From Haplomitrium mnioides (Eukaryota > Marchantiophyta > Haplomitriopsida > Calobryales), in contig JBNGIS010034175.1 in assembly GCA_049999725.1 (NCBI GenBank), forward strand, positions 1-64,000: a stretch of 64,000 nucleotides of DNA, in the 5' to 3' direction. The notes under the pieces were generated by a model. That model saw nothing but the letters and a program-made list of their open reading frames with translations. It searched no databases and had not been told where the DNA came from. The position numbers were made by a program, and so were the translations under genes. How positions within the stretch are numbered: the first letter of the stretch is position 1; each line of letters begins with the position of its first letter. Below are positions 1 to 10,640 of the stretch, piece by piece.

Positions 1-298
1 GCTAGAGAACAGTGCTGATAACGTGTTGTAAAACAAAGGCCATTAGCTCATGTATACAAGGTGAGGAATGTAGCAACAATCAATCATATGAATAATCTTC
101 AATCTTCTTCTCCTTCTCTTCTCTCTCTTCTCTCATGTAATAATAATAATCTTACAAAGTACAAAGGATTTCGTATGTGCTAATCTTATAGGATTAGCAC
201 TAACCCTAATCCTAATCCTAATACTCTAATCATAGGTTAAAGACTAATCGTCTATTAGTCTAACCATCTTACTACATGCATTACAATAAGCCCTTCTT
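1..298. other. AT-rich sequence left of a broken retrotransposon
   Basis: No coding frame is visible. The segment has a pyrimidine-rich stretch near 100-135, a short run of CCTAAT-like units near 205-235, and a start that resembles an LTR edge (TGCTGATAACG). Reverse transcriptase coding sequence begins abruptly near 299-311, so this piece probably replaced the rest of element Z. A partial LTR is possible but no second copy lies in the window. Confidence 0.3.
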
Positions 299-1117
299 TT
301 TCCAATCAATTTGACAAAGTTGCAATCTTTCTTGGGAATGGTAGGCTACTATCGTCGCTTTATTTTGGATTTCTCGGCAAAAGAAATGGAATTAAACCAC
401 TACTTGAAGAAAAAAATGGAGTTCTCATTGATATTTAATGATGAAAGTGCCAAGGCACCATTTGAGTGTTTGAAATAAGTCGTGACAAGTGCGCTAGTAT
501 TGGTAAAACCAAATTCGAGTAAGCGTTTTGTCTTATTTACAGATGTTTCAAATATGGCTCTTGGATGCACCTTAAGTCAAAAGGACAAGGAGGGACATGA
601 TCATCCAATAGCTTTTGCAAGTCGACAAATGGTAGCGGTAGAGAAGAACTATTCGGTAACCCAAAGAGAAGGTTTGTGTGTGATTTTTAACAATAAAAAT
701 TCTCGTCATTATTTGTTGGGTTGGCAATTGACGATTGTAACAGATCACAAGGCTTTGATATATATGTTCAATAAGCCTAATGCTGAGGGAAGAAGTGCTA
801 GGTGGAAGCTTTTGTTGGTTGAATTCGATTACAATATTGAATATCGATCGGGAAGAAAGCATTTGAATGCCGATATGTTGTCACAAGCATATGATGAGAC
901 TGGTCATGAAGCGGTTGAGGAGAAGTTTCAGGATGAGAACATCTTCAACATGAGTGTTCTACATGAAGAGTACGGTGATATCTATGACTATTTGTTAGAA
1001 AGAAGATATCCAGAGAGAATGAAGCAATGCAACAAGGTTGTCTTTGCTAGTAAGTGTCAACCTTATTTTTTGGTTGAAAATACTTTGTTTCATCAAGGCT
1101 CTGACGGTCTTCTTTGA
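299..1117 (+). pseudogene. Element Z: Ty3/gypsy reverse transcriptase end and RNase H
   Basis: The frame opens with the connection region of a gypsy polymerase (LQSFLGMVGYYRRF, from about 311), has one in-frame TAA at 476-478, then runs through RNase H to 1117. RNase H would degrade the RNA strand of the RNA/DNA hybrid during reverse transcription. All four acidic positions can be seen: D in TDVSN, E in QREG, D in TDHKAL and D in NADMLSQ. The fingers and palm of RT, including YxDD, are missing on the left. The stop and the truncation make this a dead copy. It is clearly diverged from elements A, B and E, which share a different RNase H sequence. An ATG-less start is expected because this is the middle of a polyprotein. 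Confidence 0.85.
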
Positions 1118-1135
1118 AGGGCGGTAAGCAAGAAA

Positions 1136-2265
1136 CAAAACCAACACTTGATGAATGAGTTTCATGATGGAGTGTGTGGTGGGCACTTTGCGAGGAAAGT
1201 GACAACGTATAAAATTTTGATGGAAGGTACCATTGGCGAGGTATGTTCAAAGATTGTTTGGAGTTTTGCAAGACATGCGATGTGTGTCAAACATTTGCAA
1301 AGAAGTCTACTTATCCTTCTCCTTTGCAACCGGTTGCGTCTTTGGGTCCTTTTGAAAAATTAAGAGTTGATATCGTTGGTCCTTTGACTCCAACTCCTCG
1401 AGGGAATTTGTATGTGGTGGTGGTAATAGATTACTTAAGCAAATGGGTAGAGGCTCATCTTCTCAAGAAAGCTACAAAAGAGGAAGTGGGGAGATTTCTT
1501 TACAAACGAATCATCACAAGGTTTGGCTGCCCATTGGAGATTATGACCAATAGAGGCTCACCATTTGTTAGTGGTGCCACTTGAGCAATATTGGAGCATT
1601 TCTCCATCAAGCAACAAATGACTACATTATATAAGCCAAATGCAAATGGATTTGCGGAGAAGGCCAATTTTACACTTTGTCACATGTACGCAAAAGATGC
1701 AGATTTAGAAGGAGCTAAACATACATGGGATACGAGGCTCCATGCAATTCTTTGGGAGTATTGCACAGCAAGAAAAGCTTCAATAGTACCGTATACACCT
1801 TTTTGCCTCACTTATGGTTTGTAATCAATCTTGCCTATTGAGTTTGATCTTCGTACGCTTAGAACTACAAGTGTGGAAAGGGATGAGGAAGAAAATATGG
1901 AGATGGCTACCCGAACTTGTAGTTAACAATTGATGGAGCTTGAAGAAGCACGTGTGATGGTTGAGGTCAATACTCACAAGGCCCAAGACCAGCAAAAGAG
2001 GAGCCACAACAAGAGATTTGGGAAGAGAAGACCTATGGTGTTTCAACAAGGAGATTGGGTGATGGTATTTGACTCCATTCGATATAAGCGAAACTAAAAG
2101 AAGTTTTTACCAAGGTACTTTGGACCTTTTGTTTTGAAAACAGTGTATGCTAATTACACTTATGAGTTTTCTAAGCTAATAGAAATGCATCATGATCGGG
2201 TAAACTATGACAAGATGAAGCCAATTTACACTCGTAGGGAAGAACTCACTCCAAAGACGGAGTGA
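1136..2265 (+). pseudogene. Element Z: Ty3/gypsy integrase
   Basis: This is the integrase that inserts retrotransposon cDNA into the genome. The HHCC zinc-binding N-terminus can be read across two frames (His in NEFHDGVCGGHF, then CKTCDVCQ). The catalytic core follows: first Asp in LRVDIVGPL, second acidic position changed to Asn (MTNRGSPF where SD/TD-x-G is usual), Glu in GFAEKANF. A stop interrupts at 1582-1584 and further stops occur near 1822, 1924 and 2095. The C-terminal part keeps a GPF-like module (RYFGPFVLKTVY) and ends at 2265. I see no chromodomain. The Asp to Asn change and the stops show that it is inactive. Confidence 0.85.
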
Positions 2266-3251
2266 AACCTTATATGTAGGTAAAATGTGAAGGCATGGGA
2301 TGGTTTTGTGAAGATTTAAATGTTCTTAAACCCTTGTCATAGAACGGGATGCATTTTGATGAAGTTTGGAGAAGACATAAAAGTTATTAGGAAAAACTTA
2401 GATTTGATCAATTTTCTTTAATATGTGTAGAATTGAGTACAGAGTAAACATTGTTCTTTCTAGAAATGTTTAAAAGCTAATACTTCATGGAGGGATATAA
2501 TGTTGCTAAAGTACTTAGTAGAAATTTACAGAAGTGAAAACGCTCTTGTAAACTGGAAGTTATAATAGGTCAAAGTTACAAAAGTGAGCTACGGAAAAGT
2601 GAAACAAGAGAGTATTTACAAATTAAAAAATACAAATATTATTATATGGGTAGAAAGCTTACTTGATAAGATTTTCAAAAACATATAGTATAGGCAAATG
2701 GACTTAGTGTTAATGACTTTATAGAGATTCTTCTAGAATAGACTAAAGATGAGAAAAGTTTAGAAAAGTCAATTTTTTTTTGACTTATGCTTTGAAGGAA
2801 TCTCGAAGTATCATAAGAAAACAAAAGGTGGAGATACTTGAGGAGTACTTTTAAGATTTTAATAATTAGAGAGATAATCACCTTGGATTCTTTACTTATG
2901 GTGATAGAATATTTAGTTTTACTTCTAGTAATTATCTAGACGAGTATATAAGGAGGATGGGAAGAGAGAAAGGGAACTTGGTTTTCATTTGGAGATTTTA
3001 GATTTGAGAGCTGTGAGAGACCTTTGGAGAAGCGCTTGGAGGAGGTCTTGGAGGAGCTACTTTAAAGACTCATTGGAGGGCAAACACTTGAAGAGTAGTC
3101 TTTCATAGAGTGAGGAGTGTGTTGAGAGTTAGAAAGGTGAAAGCAAGAGTGTTTTGTGTGAGAGAATTTGGAGTAAAGTGTGAGGATTTTCACAATATTT
3201 TTGTATTGAGTATTCTTTCTTTGTAGATTTTGTTTTGTATTGATGATTGCA
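2266..3251 (+). mobile_element. Probable 3' LTR of element Z
   Basis: This noncoding stretch directly follows the integrase stop and has a TATA box with a G/A-rich leader, as expected of an LTR promoter. Its start is uncertain because no clear polypurine tract is seen; its end near ATTGCA at 3250 is a guess. The matching 5' LTR is not in the window, so this rests on position and the TATA box only. Confidence 0.4.
2945..2952 (+). promoter_or_regulatory. TATA box in the probable LTR of element Z
   Basis: TATATAAG is followed by a purine-rich leader. It is a plausible core promoter for the retrotransposon transcript. Confidence 0.5.
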
Positions 3252-3351
3252 GCCACACTTCAACCCACCTTTCATATTCAATGTGCACTCAACATCAAAG
3301 TCACATGAGGAGAAATCGGCAAAGCCTCTATCTTCACAGATCCACGCAGCC

Positions 3352-3610
3352 ATTCAGATTCAGATCTTCGGAGTTCATCAGATTTGGATTTGTGGATTCC
3401 ATCGGATTTGGATCCGTGTAGTCCATCGGATTCAGATCCGCGAAGTCCTCCGGATTAGGACCCTTGAAGTCTATCAGATTTGGATCCCCAGAGTCCTTCA
3501 GATTCGGATCCGCAAAGTCCTTCAGATTTGGATACGTGAAGTTCTTTGAATTTGGATTCGCGAAGTCCGTCGGATTTGGATCTGCGAAGTCATTTCAACT
3601 CGGATCAGCA
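3352..3610 (+). repeat. 24-bp tandem array, upstream set
   Basis: About ten degenerate copies of a 24-bp unit built around GATTCGGATCCGCGAAGTCC. The 3' LTR carries a shorter version at 12343-12540. Spurious reading frames arise because 24 is a multiple of three. Confidence 0.85.
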
Positions 3611-5125
3611 GAGCTCTTTGGTCAAACATCAGATGCAAGGTCAAGTCCGTGGTCAAGCTTCCCGGTTGAAGACGACATTAGACGGCAACCACAGAGAAAA
3701 AGTCAACCTCGGAGCTCAACGTCTCAGCGATCTTTCGAACTCACTAGTCCATTGGATTCTTCGGACTTGGGTCTATGGTCAACTGTGGATTAAGATCAAA
3801 GTGGCAGTTAAGCTTCCTGGTTGAAGACGGTGACGGATGGCGTCCACATAAGAAAAGTCAACCTCAAAACTTAAGGTATGAGGGATCCTTCAAACTCACT
3901 AATCTATTGGATTCTTTGGACTTGGGTCCGTGGTCAACAACGGATCAAGATCAATACGGTGGTCAAGCTTCACGGTTGAAGATGACGTTGGACGGCGGCC
4001 ACATACGAAAAGTCAACCTCATAACAAAGGGTTCAAAGGATCCTTCAGATTCACCAGTCCGTTGGATTCTTCTGACTTGGGTCTGTGGTAACTTGCGGAT
4101 CAAGGTCAAAGCAGCAGTCAAGCTTCTCGGTTGAAGACAGTGTCAAACAGAGGCCACGGAGGAAAAGTCAACCTCGAAACTCAAGGTCCGAGGGATCTTT
4201 AAAGCTCACCAGTCTGTTAGATTCTTCGAACTTGGGTCCGTGGTCAACTGCAAATCAAGGTCAAAATAGCGGTTAAGCTTATCGGTTGAAGACTACATCA
4301 GACATCGGCTATGGAAGAAAAGTCAACCTTGGAACTCAGGGTTCGAGGGATCCTTCGGATGCACCTATCCGTTGGATTCTTTGGACTTGGGTCCACGGTC
4401 AACTATAGATCAAGGTCAATGCGGCGGACACGCTTCCCGGTTGCAGACGGCTTCGGACAACGGCGACAGAAGAAAAGTCAACCTCGAAACTTAGGGTCCA
4501 AGGGATCCTTTAGACTCACAAGTCCGTTAGATTCTTCGAACTTGGGTCCACAGTCAATGACGGATCAAGATCAATACGACGATCAAGCTTTGAGGTTGAA
4601 GACGACTTCGGACGGCGGCCACGGAGGAAAAGTCAACCTTGGAACTGAGGGTCTGAGGGATCATTTGGACTCACGAGTCCGTTGGATTCTTCGCACTTGG
4701 GTCTGTGGTCAACTACGGATCAAGGTCAAAGCAGAGGTCAAGCTTCTCAGTTGAAGACGACGTCGGACGGCAGCCACAAGGGAAAAGTCAACCTTGGAAC
4801 TTAGGGTCTGAGGGATCCTTCAGACTCACCAATCTATTAGATTCTTCGGACTTGGGTTTTTAGTCAACTGCGGATCAAGGTCATAGCGGTAGTCAAGCTT
4901 CTTGGTTGAAGACGGCATTGGATGGCGGCCACGGAAGAAAAGTCAACCTCGGAACTTAGGGTCTGAGGGATTCTTCAAACTCACCTGTCCATTGGAGTAT
5001 TTGAACTTGGGTCCGAAGTCAACTACGGATCAAGGTTAATGCAGCGGTCAAGCTTCTCGGTTGAAGACGACGTCCGATGGCGGCCATGGAGTAAAAGTCA
5101 ACTCCGGATTCAAGGTCTGAGGAAA
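3601..5125 (+). repeat. 155-bp tandem array, ten copies
   Basis: The motif AAAAGTCAAC recurs with its AGTCAA at 3701, 3856, 4011, 4166, 4321, 4476, 4631, 4786, 4941 and 5096, a spacing of exactly 155 bp. Each unit also holds AAGCTT, GGATCC (most units) and the phrase GGATTCTTCGGACTTGGGTC. Units carry several GGTCAA/AGTCAA sites, which are W-box cores on the minus strand. Since 155 is not a multiple of three, open frames across it shift from unit to unit, and I treat it as noncoding LTR sequence. Confidence 0.95.
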
Positions 5126-5262
5126 TCTTCGGACTCGGTTCCACGGGATTCTTCGGACTTGTTTCCATGGGATTCTTCGGACTCGTTTCCATGGGATTCT
5201 TTGGACTTGTTTCCACAAGATTCTTTGGACTCGATTCCGTGGGAATCTTCAAACTCGTCAGT
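5126..5262 (+). repeat. 24-bp tandem array, downstream set
   Basis: Five to six copies of GGATTCTTCGGACTCGTTTC-type 24-bp units directly follow the 155-bp array. The 3' LTR has the same set at about 13733-13920. Confidence 0.85.
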
Positions 5263-5973
5263 CCGCAAAAAAGTGTGGACTAGACCCTCGAAAACCTCGT
5301 AACCTACCGTTGACTTTGGAGCTGGCCAAGACTGGTGTCGCCATGGGAAGTCACTTCACCACCTACCATCGCGGGGGAGCGCGGGAAGACAGGGGGAGAA
5401 AAGGTTTGCACGTGGGATTGCGGGGGCGCACACAAGGAGATCGAGTTCTGAGTCTTGAGATGAGCAGTGAGAAGCACGAAGCGTGAATGTGCACGATTGC
5501 GTAGACACATGCATTGTGAGGGACATTGCGAATCTAAGAGGCTAAGAAGGAGATTGAAGGTGTGATTAAAGCTCTAGTGCAAGGGGATAGCGAGGGACGA
5601 GGAGTGTGATTTGCAATCCGTTGATGGCAGCAAGTGAACTTGCGTTCAAGGGCCAAAGGAGTGGAGGTGGACTAGAGGGGCATCGAGAATCGATGAGCGA
5701 AAGGCTCTATAGGCTCAAGCGATCTAGGTAAACCCATTCTGGAGGGTGGACTAGCGTTCAGAGGTGGACCGTTACTCGAGGGAGAAGCAAGTGCATTCGA
5801 CCTGGACTTGTGAATTGTGATTGTGCAAGAGATTCTGCCTAGTGGCATCAGGAGAGTGTTGCTGTTACAATTTCAGGAGATCAAAGGCAAGAGGGGCTGC
5901 GTTACTGCCGGCGCACTGCGGAGACCTCTTCCAAGCTTGCGAAAGTGAATCCAATCCCCTCTACGTCGGAGGG

Positions 5974-5980
5974 TATAAAC
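5974..5980 (+). promoter_or_regulatory. TATA box of the 5' LTR of element A
   Basis: TATAAAC lies at the same place as TATAAAA in the 3' LTR (14716-14722). It is the best candidate for the U3 core promoter, with RNA starting about 30 bp downstream. Confidence 0.5.
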
Positions 5981-6560
5981 TAGCTAGTGAATATGTGTGT
6001 GAGTGGGCGGGCTGAAAAGTGAAGTGTCGTGGTGGAGAGTCGGGTGATATCGGAAGTCATTGGTCCGTGGCATTCTATACTTCTGTCGAGTAAATAGTGT
6101 GGATACGTTTATAGCCGTGGGCACCATTTTGAGTAGGAGTTAGAGACTCTCCAGATCTACAGTGAAGGAAGTTCAGGTGCTAGAGTAGTTGGCCTTGTGT
6201 AGATTCAACATTGAGTTTGCATTGAAGTTTGTAGGTGTAGCCCTATATGGATCTTTTCCTCTGAAATGGCAAAGATGTGAATGATTGCAAGCAACCTCAG
6301 TGCAAGAATGAGTGACAAGGTTTGAGCAGGTTCTATTTTGGCTTGGGGGTGTGTGTGGAGAGAAAGAGAGGACTCGAGAGTGTAGATTTGGTGTGAAGTA
6401 ACTGTGCTGCCAAGAAGCTCGCGGTCGTTAGTACGTACAAGAGATAAAACAAGGACTAGAGCCGTCTCATACAAGGCCTTGTTAACCCGTGTCGCGTCTG
6501 TTCTGTTGGGATAAGCTCTATTTGAGTTAAGCCAGGAGAGAGGGGCGTGATATAGTTCTT

Positions 6561-6579
6561 TGGCGCTAGAAGGAAGGCC
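6561..6579 (+). other. Primer-binding site of element A
   Basis: TGGCGCTAGAAGGAAGGCC starts 8 bp after the 5' LTR. TGG pairs with the tRNA CCA end. From memory the rest fits the 3' end of plant tRNA-Asn, a primer reported for Tat-type elements. One base differs from the sites of B and C. Confidence 0.75.
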
Positions 6580-6763
6580 AAGGTTTGTAAGAACCTAAGA
6601 CCAACTCGGGACCAAGTATTATCTTTTGTAGAGAGGACCTCAAGGGCGCATCAGAGCAAGGGTGAGAAGTTGCAAGAAAGAGAGCATCTGGTTGTGAGCT
6701 AGTTGAGGAAGAGTGGAGGGAGGTATCAACCTGTGGGTAGAGTTGTCCATACCTGCCGTTGTA

Positions 6764-8135
6764 ATGGTTCACATGGCACCACTCCAAGGACTACAAGGGA
6801 GATTCAAGTACAAGTTGTATAAGGGGTAGTCTAAGGATGACCCTGACGTCTGGTTGGACGACCTGGACAATGTGGCAGAGGCCAACGGAGAGAGTCACCT
6901 AATTATGAGTATCATGCTTGCTGTCTTGAAGGGAGAGGCATAGCCATGGTACAAGGATTTTCCAAATCCAATCAAGAGGGATTGGGAGGCATTCAAAGCC
7001 GTGTTTGTGCCCGAGTTCTAACAGATTGGAGAGGAGACAAAGGCCTTGATTAAAATGGGCCAGCTACGGATGAAGAAAAAAGAATCAGTGAGAAGATTCC
7101 TATAGAGATTCAAGAAGGTGCACGGAAGCTGAACCCCTCGGCCACGAATGGGTTGCTAACTTCGTGGTTCTTGGCGGCTTTACCAAAGAAAATAGGGACA
7201 TTGGTTTGGCAGACCGACCCCAAGTCCCTAGAAGCTGCGGTGAGTGCTGCCCAATCCCACATAAGAGCCTCTGTCACAAGCTCAAGGAGGAAGACACGAG
7301 CTAAGTACAATTTGGAAGACTCTTCGGATGGGACTAGCAATGAGAAGGAGTCAGAGAGAGTTCCAACTCCACCTTGGAAAGTGACGAGGGATCTGATACC
7401 AGCAAATCATATGAAGACCGGTCAGCCAGAAAAAAGAAAAAGCGGAAGGAACAGAAGAGAAGGGAGGCTAGAGATCGGAAGTTTGGGCACACTCATCATC
7501 GGGAGGGAAAAAAGAAGCAACCAAAGAGAACCCCCGACAAGGAACTTGAACCAGAATCCTCCAAGAGAGAAGGTGGGAAGTTGAATGAGAAGGTAGAAGA
7601 GTTAAGTACAAAAATGGGGGCCATGTACATACTCCTCACAGGACTAAAACCAGAGAGCAAGCCAAGGCACAAATTCCCCACCACCCCACTAGCGGTGAAT
7701 TTGATAACGCTGGATTGAAAGCCAGAAGCAGGGGACGGACAAAAGGAGGAGGAAGCCGAGTTGCCAAGTTGGGAACCACCCCCATTCGAGGATTGCTAAC
7801 GGGTGAATATACGAGCAGAAGCCCGAAACCGAAGAAAGGAAAAGCGAAGGAAGGGGCGTGGAGCGGAGAACACTAAGGAACCCGAGTCACTATTTGATAG
7901 CAAGTCGGACTACAAAAGGGATAACCCCAAATGGTTCCACCCAAAGCAACAGGAGGAGGTCAGAAGACAAGTGGAGGCCATGGATGTCGAAGAGGAGAGG
8001 AATGCAGCCAGGGAGACTTGGGAGGAAGTCCGAAGACAGCAGGCCGTAGAAGAGGCTCAGAAGAGCAAGGAAGCAGTCATAGTTCCGATACAGATGGCCA
8101 AGTCTGCGCACTATAACATTCAAGTAGATGTTTGA
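6764..8135 (+). pseudogene. gag: Element A: gag, without zinc knuckles
   Basis: Gag would form the virus-like particle that packages element RNA. From the ATG at 6764 the frame begins GRFKYK and continues with the conserved WLDDLDN, NGESH, WYKDF and KMGQLRMKKKES blocks. Stops occur at about 6827, 6942 and 7019, and the frame changes near 7120. A Ser/Asp and Lys-rich middle follows (7150-7600). Where B and C have three CCHC knuckles, A passes straight from the GLKPESKP region to VNLITLD, so about 110 residues including all knuckles are deleted. The downstream linker (DYKRDNPKWFHPK, Glu-rich) is kept to 8135. It is a dead copy. Confidence 0.8.
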
Positions 8136-8199
8136 GATTGCCCAATCACACCAACGGTGGGATAGCTAATTAGGGATAGTCTGATGTATAGAAGACAAT

Positions 8200-8640
8200 T
8201 GAGGGAGCTATTGATGGGGCCAAAGAGGTAGAGGCACCTTCCCGAGGTGGGCACCACAGCCGATCTAAGCTTGGTTTATAAGGATAAAGGTGCCTCAGAA
8301 ATTGACATCCAGATTGCAGGTTGTGCACTATCACTGGCGCTAGTGGATGGAGGATCGAGGATCAACATCATGATTGAAGAGATTGCACATCTGTTGGGAT
8401 TCAAGGAATTTCAACCCATTGCTCGAATCATGAGGCTAGTCGACGGATCGCGGGTGAAGTCGCTGGGAGCCCTAATGCAACTACCCACCACCATTCGAGA
8501 CATGGAATTTAAATTGAATTACCTAGTGATGCGGCCAACACGACCTTCCCCTTACCCAATTTTGATTAGAAGACCATAGTTGTATGGTGCCCAAGTCTTG
8601 CACAACTAGAGGAACTCTACTATGACGTTTGGACCGAAGA
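8200..8640 (+). pseudogene. Element A: aspartic protease region
   Basis: This frame corresponds to the retroviral-type protease that cuts the polyprotein. The active-site loop reads LVDGGSRINIM, with DGG in place of the usual D-S/T-G. The same DGG is seen in B, C and D, so it is a lineage trait. The frame ends at a TAG near 8577 where B and C have a Trp codon (TGG) in the same peptide. Homology continues past the stop (LYGAQVLHN). Confidence 0.75.
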
Positions 8641-9092
8641 GAACAGTGGTCCATTATGAGGTAGTGCGCCATGAGGGGGAGACGCAACTTGAGGCAGACT
8701 ATGACACTGAATGGTCGGAGGACAAAGCCGGAACAGAGTACCACTACTGGATCCAGTTGGATGATGAGGCCCATGAAGAAAGTTAATTGAGGGAGGTCGA
8801 AATGGAGATTGGTCAAATCGCCCTTCTGGGATGGGCAATAGCTGGGCCCAATTCAGAAGGAGGGAGCGGATTGTTGGGAGAGAAGGAGAGGGTGGACCTT
8901 GACTTAGAAGGGGAGTCGAAGTTCCACCATGAAGGAAGCAGTGGGACGAAGCTAACCCAGGGTGGAATGCGTCTAGCAGCCTTAGAGGGAGTAAATGAGC
9001 CGCTTAGGAGGAACAAAGTGGTAGTAGTCAAGGAAGCGCAGCATAAGGAGGTTGTCATATAGGGGGACCAAAAATTCCAGAGAGGGGCTGAG

Positions 9093-10040
9093 TTGCCCAT
9101 GGATGAAGAGAAAGCTTTAGTTCAGACTCTTGCAAACTTCAGCGATGTGTTTGCTTGGAGACATGAAGATCTAACGGGAGTTCCGAGAGAGTTCGAAGAG
9201 CATCGCATTGACTTGGAACCAATAGCGGTACTAGTCAGACATCGTCAATATCGGATGAACCCTATATTCTCTCTACTAGTAAAAGAAGAGATTGACAAAT
9301 TGTTGGAGGCAAGGTTTATCTACCCTGTTCTAAATAGTGAGTGGGTGTCATGCTGGTAGTAGTGCCAAAGAATGTGGGGCTGGACGGGAAGCAGAAGATT
9401 TGGGTCTGTCATGATTATTGGAAATTGAATGAGGCAACCAAGAAGGATCATTACCCGTTGCCATTTACTAATAGAGTGCTGGATCTCGTAGCAGGTCAGG
9501 AGATGTACTGCTTTATGGATGGCTACTCAAGGTACAACCAAATCTGGATCACGGAGGAGGATCAGCTAAAAATGGCTTTCACCACCGAGTGGGAAGTGTT
9601 CGCCTTTTGGAGGATACTCTTCTGGCTCTATAATGTGCCTAGCACCTTCGAAATGATGATGATGAATATCTTTCACAACTACTTGAGAAAGTTCTTGGAG
9701 ATTTTCATTGACAATTTTGTAGTGTATGGGAAAGCATGTGACCATGAGCGAGATGTGAGGCTCACCTTCTAGTAGTGTCGGGAGACGGGATTACGGTTGC
9801 ATCCAGGGAAGTGTTTCTTTGGAGTGAAGGAGGGAGTACTTCTGGGCCACAAGATATCTAGCCGAGGGATTGAAGTGGACCAAGAGAAGGTCGGTGTCTA
9901 GTTGTAGGTGTCCTTTCTCAAGAATTTGAAGGAGGTGCAGGGGTTTCTGGGCTACATTGGCTATTATAGAAGATTTATTAGCCAGTTTGCAACGATAGCC
10001 TTACCACTTACAAAAATGACCAAGGAGGGAAGTGACTTTG
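9093..10040 (+). pseudogene. Element A: reverse transcriptase
   Basis: The domain copies element RNA into DNA. Recognisable blocks in order are DVFAWRHEDL, the RQYRMNP and YPVLNSEW region, a frameshift near 9350, KLNEATKKDHYPLPF, FMDGYSRYNQI, and the catalytic block FIDNFVVYG at about 9704-9730. The catalytic pair should be Asp-Asp but reads Asp-Asn (GAC AAT). Two stops follow near 9770, with more near 9900. The connection region (EVQGFLGYIGYYRRF) leads into RNase H. The mutated active site and stops mean it is inactive. Confidence 0.88.
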
Positions 10041-10640
10041 AGCCCATTCCAGAGTAGTTGGCAAGTTTCCAGGAGCTGATGAAGAGGCTGACGAATGCTC
10101 CAGTGCTCCTGACACCTAGTTGGGGGAAGGAGTTTCACGTAATGATCGATGTATCAGGCTTGTGTATAGGAGCAGTGCTTAGTCAATTGGATGAGGGAGG
10201 ACGAGATCATCTCATATATTTTGCAAGCAGATTGTTGTCTACCGCAGAGAAGAATTACTCTGCCATTGATTGAGAGGCACTAGAAATCATCTACGCTTTG
10301 AAGAAATTCCGATACTACCTCACGCATTATGAGGTAATCTTCCACACTTATCACAACGCATTAAAATATATGGTAAGCAAACCTGATGTGATGGGGAGGA
10401 TTGCGAGATGGATGCTTCTCCTTCAAGAGTTTAATTTCGAGGTGTGGATTAAGTCAGGGAAGGCACATAGCAATGTGGATTTCTTCTCTAGGATTGACGT
10501 GACGATCAATGAGGAAGAGATGGACGACGCTTTTCCAGACGAAGATCTATTTCATGTTCGAGCAGGCAGGCCAATGGATTTTGCGGACATCATTGAGTTT
10601 CTTCTGTCTACACGAATACCAGAAGGCAGTAATAAAGAGG
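10041..10640 (+). pseudogene. Element A: RNase H
   Basis: RNase H of the gypsy type: Asp in MIDVSGLCIGAVLSQ, the FASRLLSTAEKNYSAID block, a TGA at about 10270 where a Gln or Arg codon is expected, then ALKKFRYYL. The third acidic position is altered (HTYHNALKYM where TDHNAL is usual). NVDFFSRI closes the domain. Acidic linker sequence (DAFPDEDLFHV) leads to integrase. Confidence 0.82.

Larger units (their letters stand above)
3352..6552 (+). repeat. 5' LTR of element A (left end missing)
   Basis: It matches the 3' LTR from the first 24-bp repeats to the terminal GTGATA (GTGACA in the 3' LTR). Order of parts: 24-bp array, 155-bp array, second 24-bp array, unique region with TATAAAC, then the end. 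About 70 bp present near 14590-14670 of the 3' LTR are absent here. The expected first 340 bp are replaced by unrelated sequence. Confidence 0.85.

Noticed and set aside
205-235. Telomere-like CCCTAATCCTAATCC run
   Set aside because: The unit is CCTAAT, not the plant telomere CCCTAAA, and there are only a few copies.
3129-3353. Minus-strand frame with Cys-rich peptide near 3250
   Set aside because: It starts at the LTR junction, has no homologous domain and overlaps a probable LTR end.
3464-4754. Series of open frames with repeated peptides such as LDSSDLGPWST
   Set aside because: They come from the 155-bp and 24-bp LTR repeats, shift frame from unit to unit and lack conserved starts.
3352-5262. 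CRISPR-like regular spacing of short repeats
   Set aside because: Units are directly adjacent with no unique spacers, sit in an LTR of a plant element, and have no cas genes.
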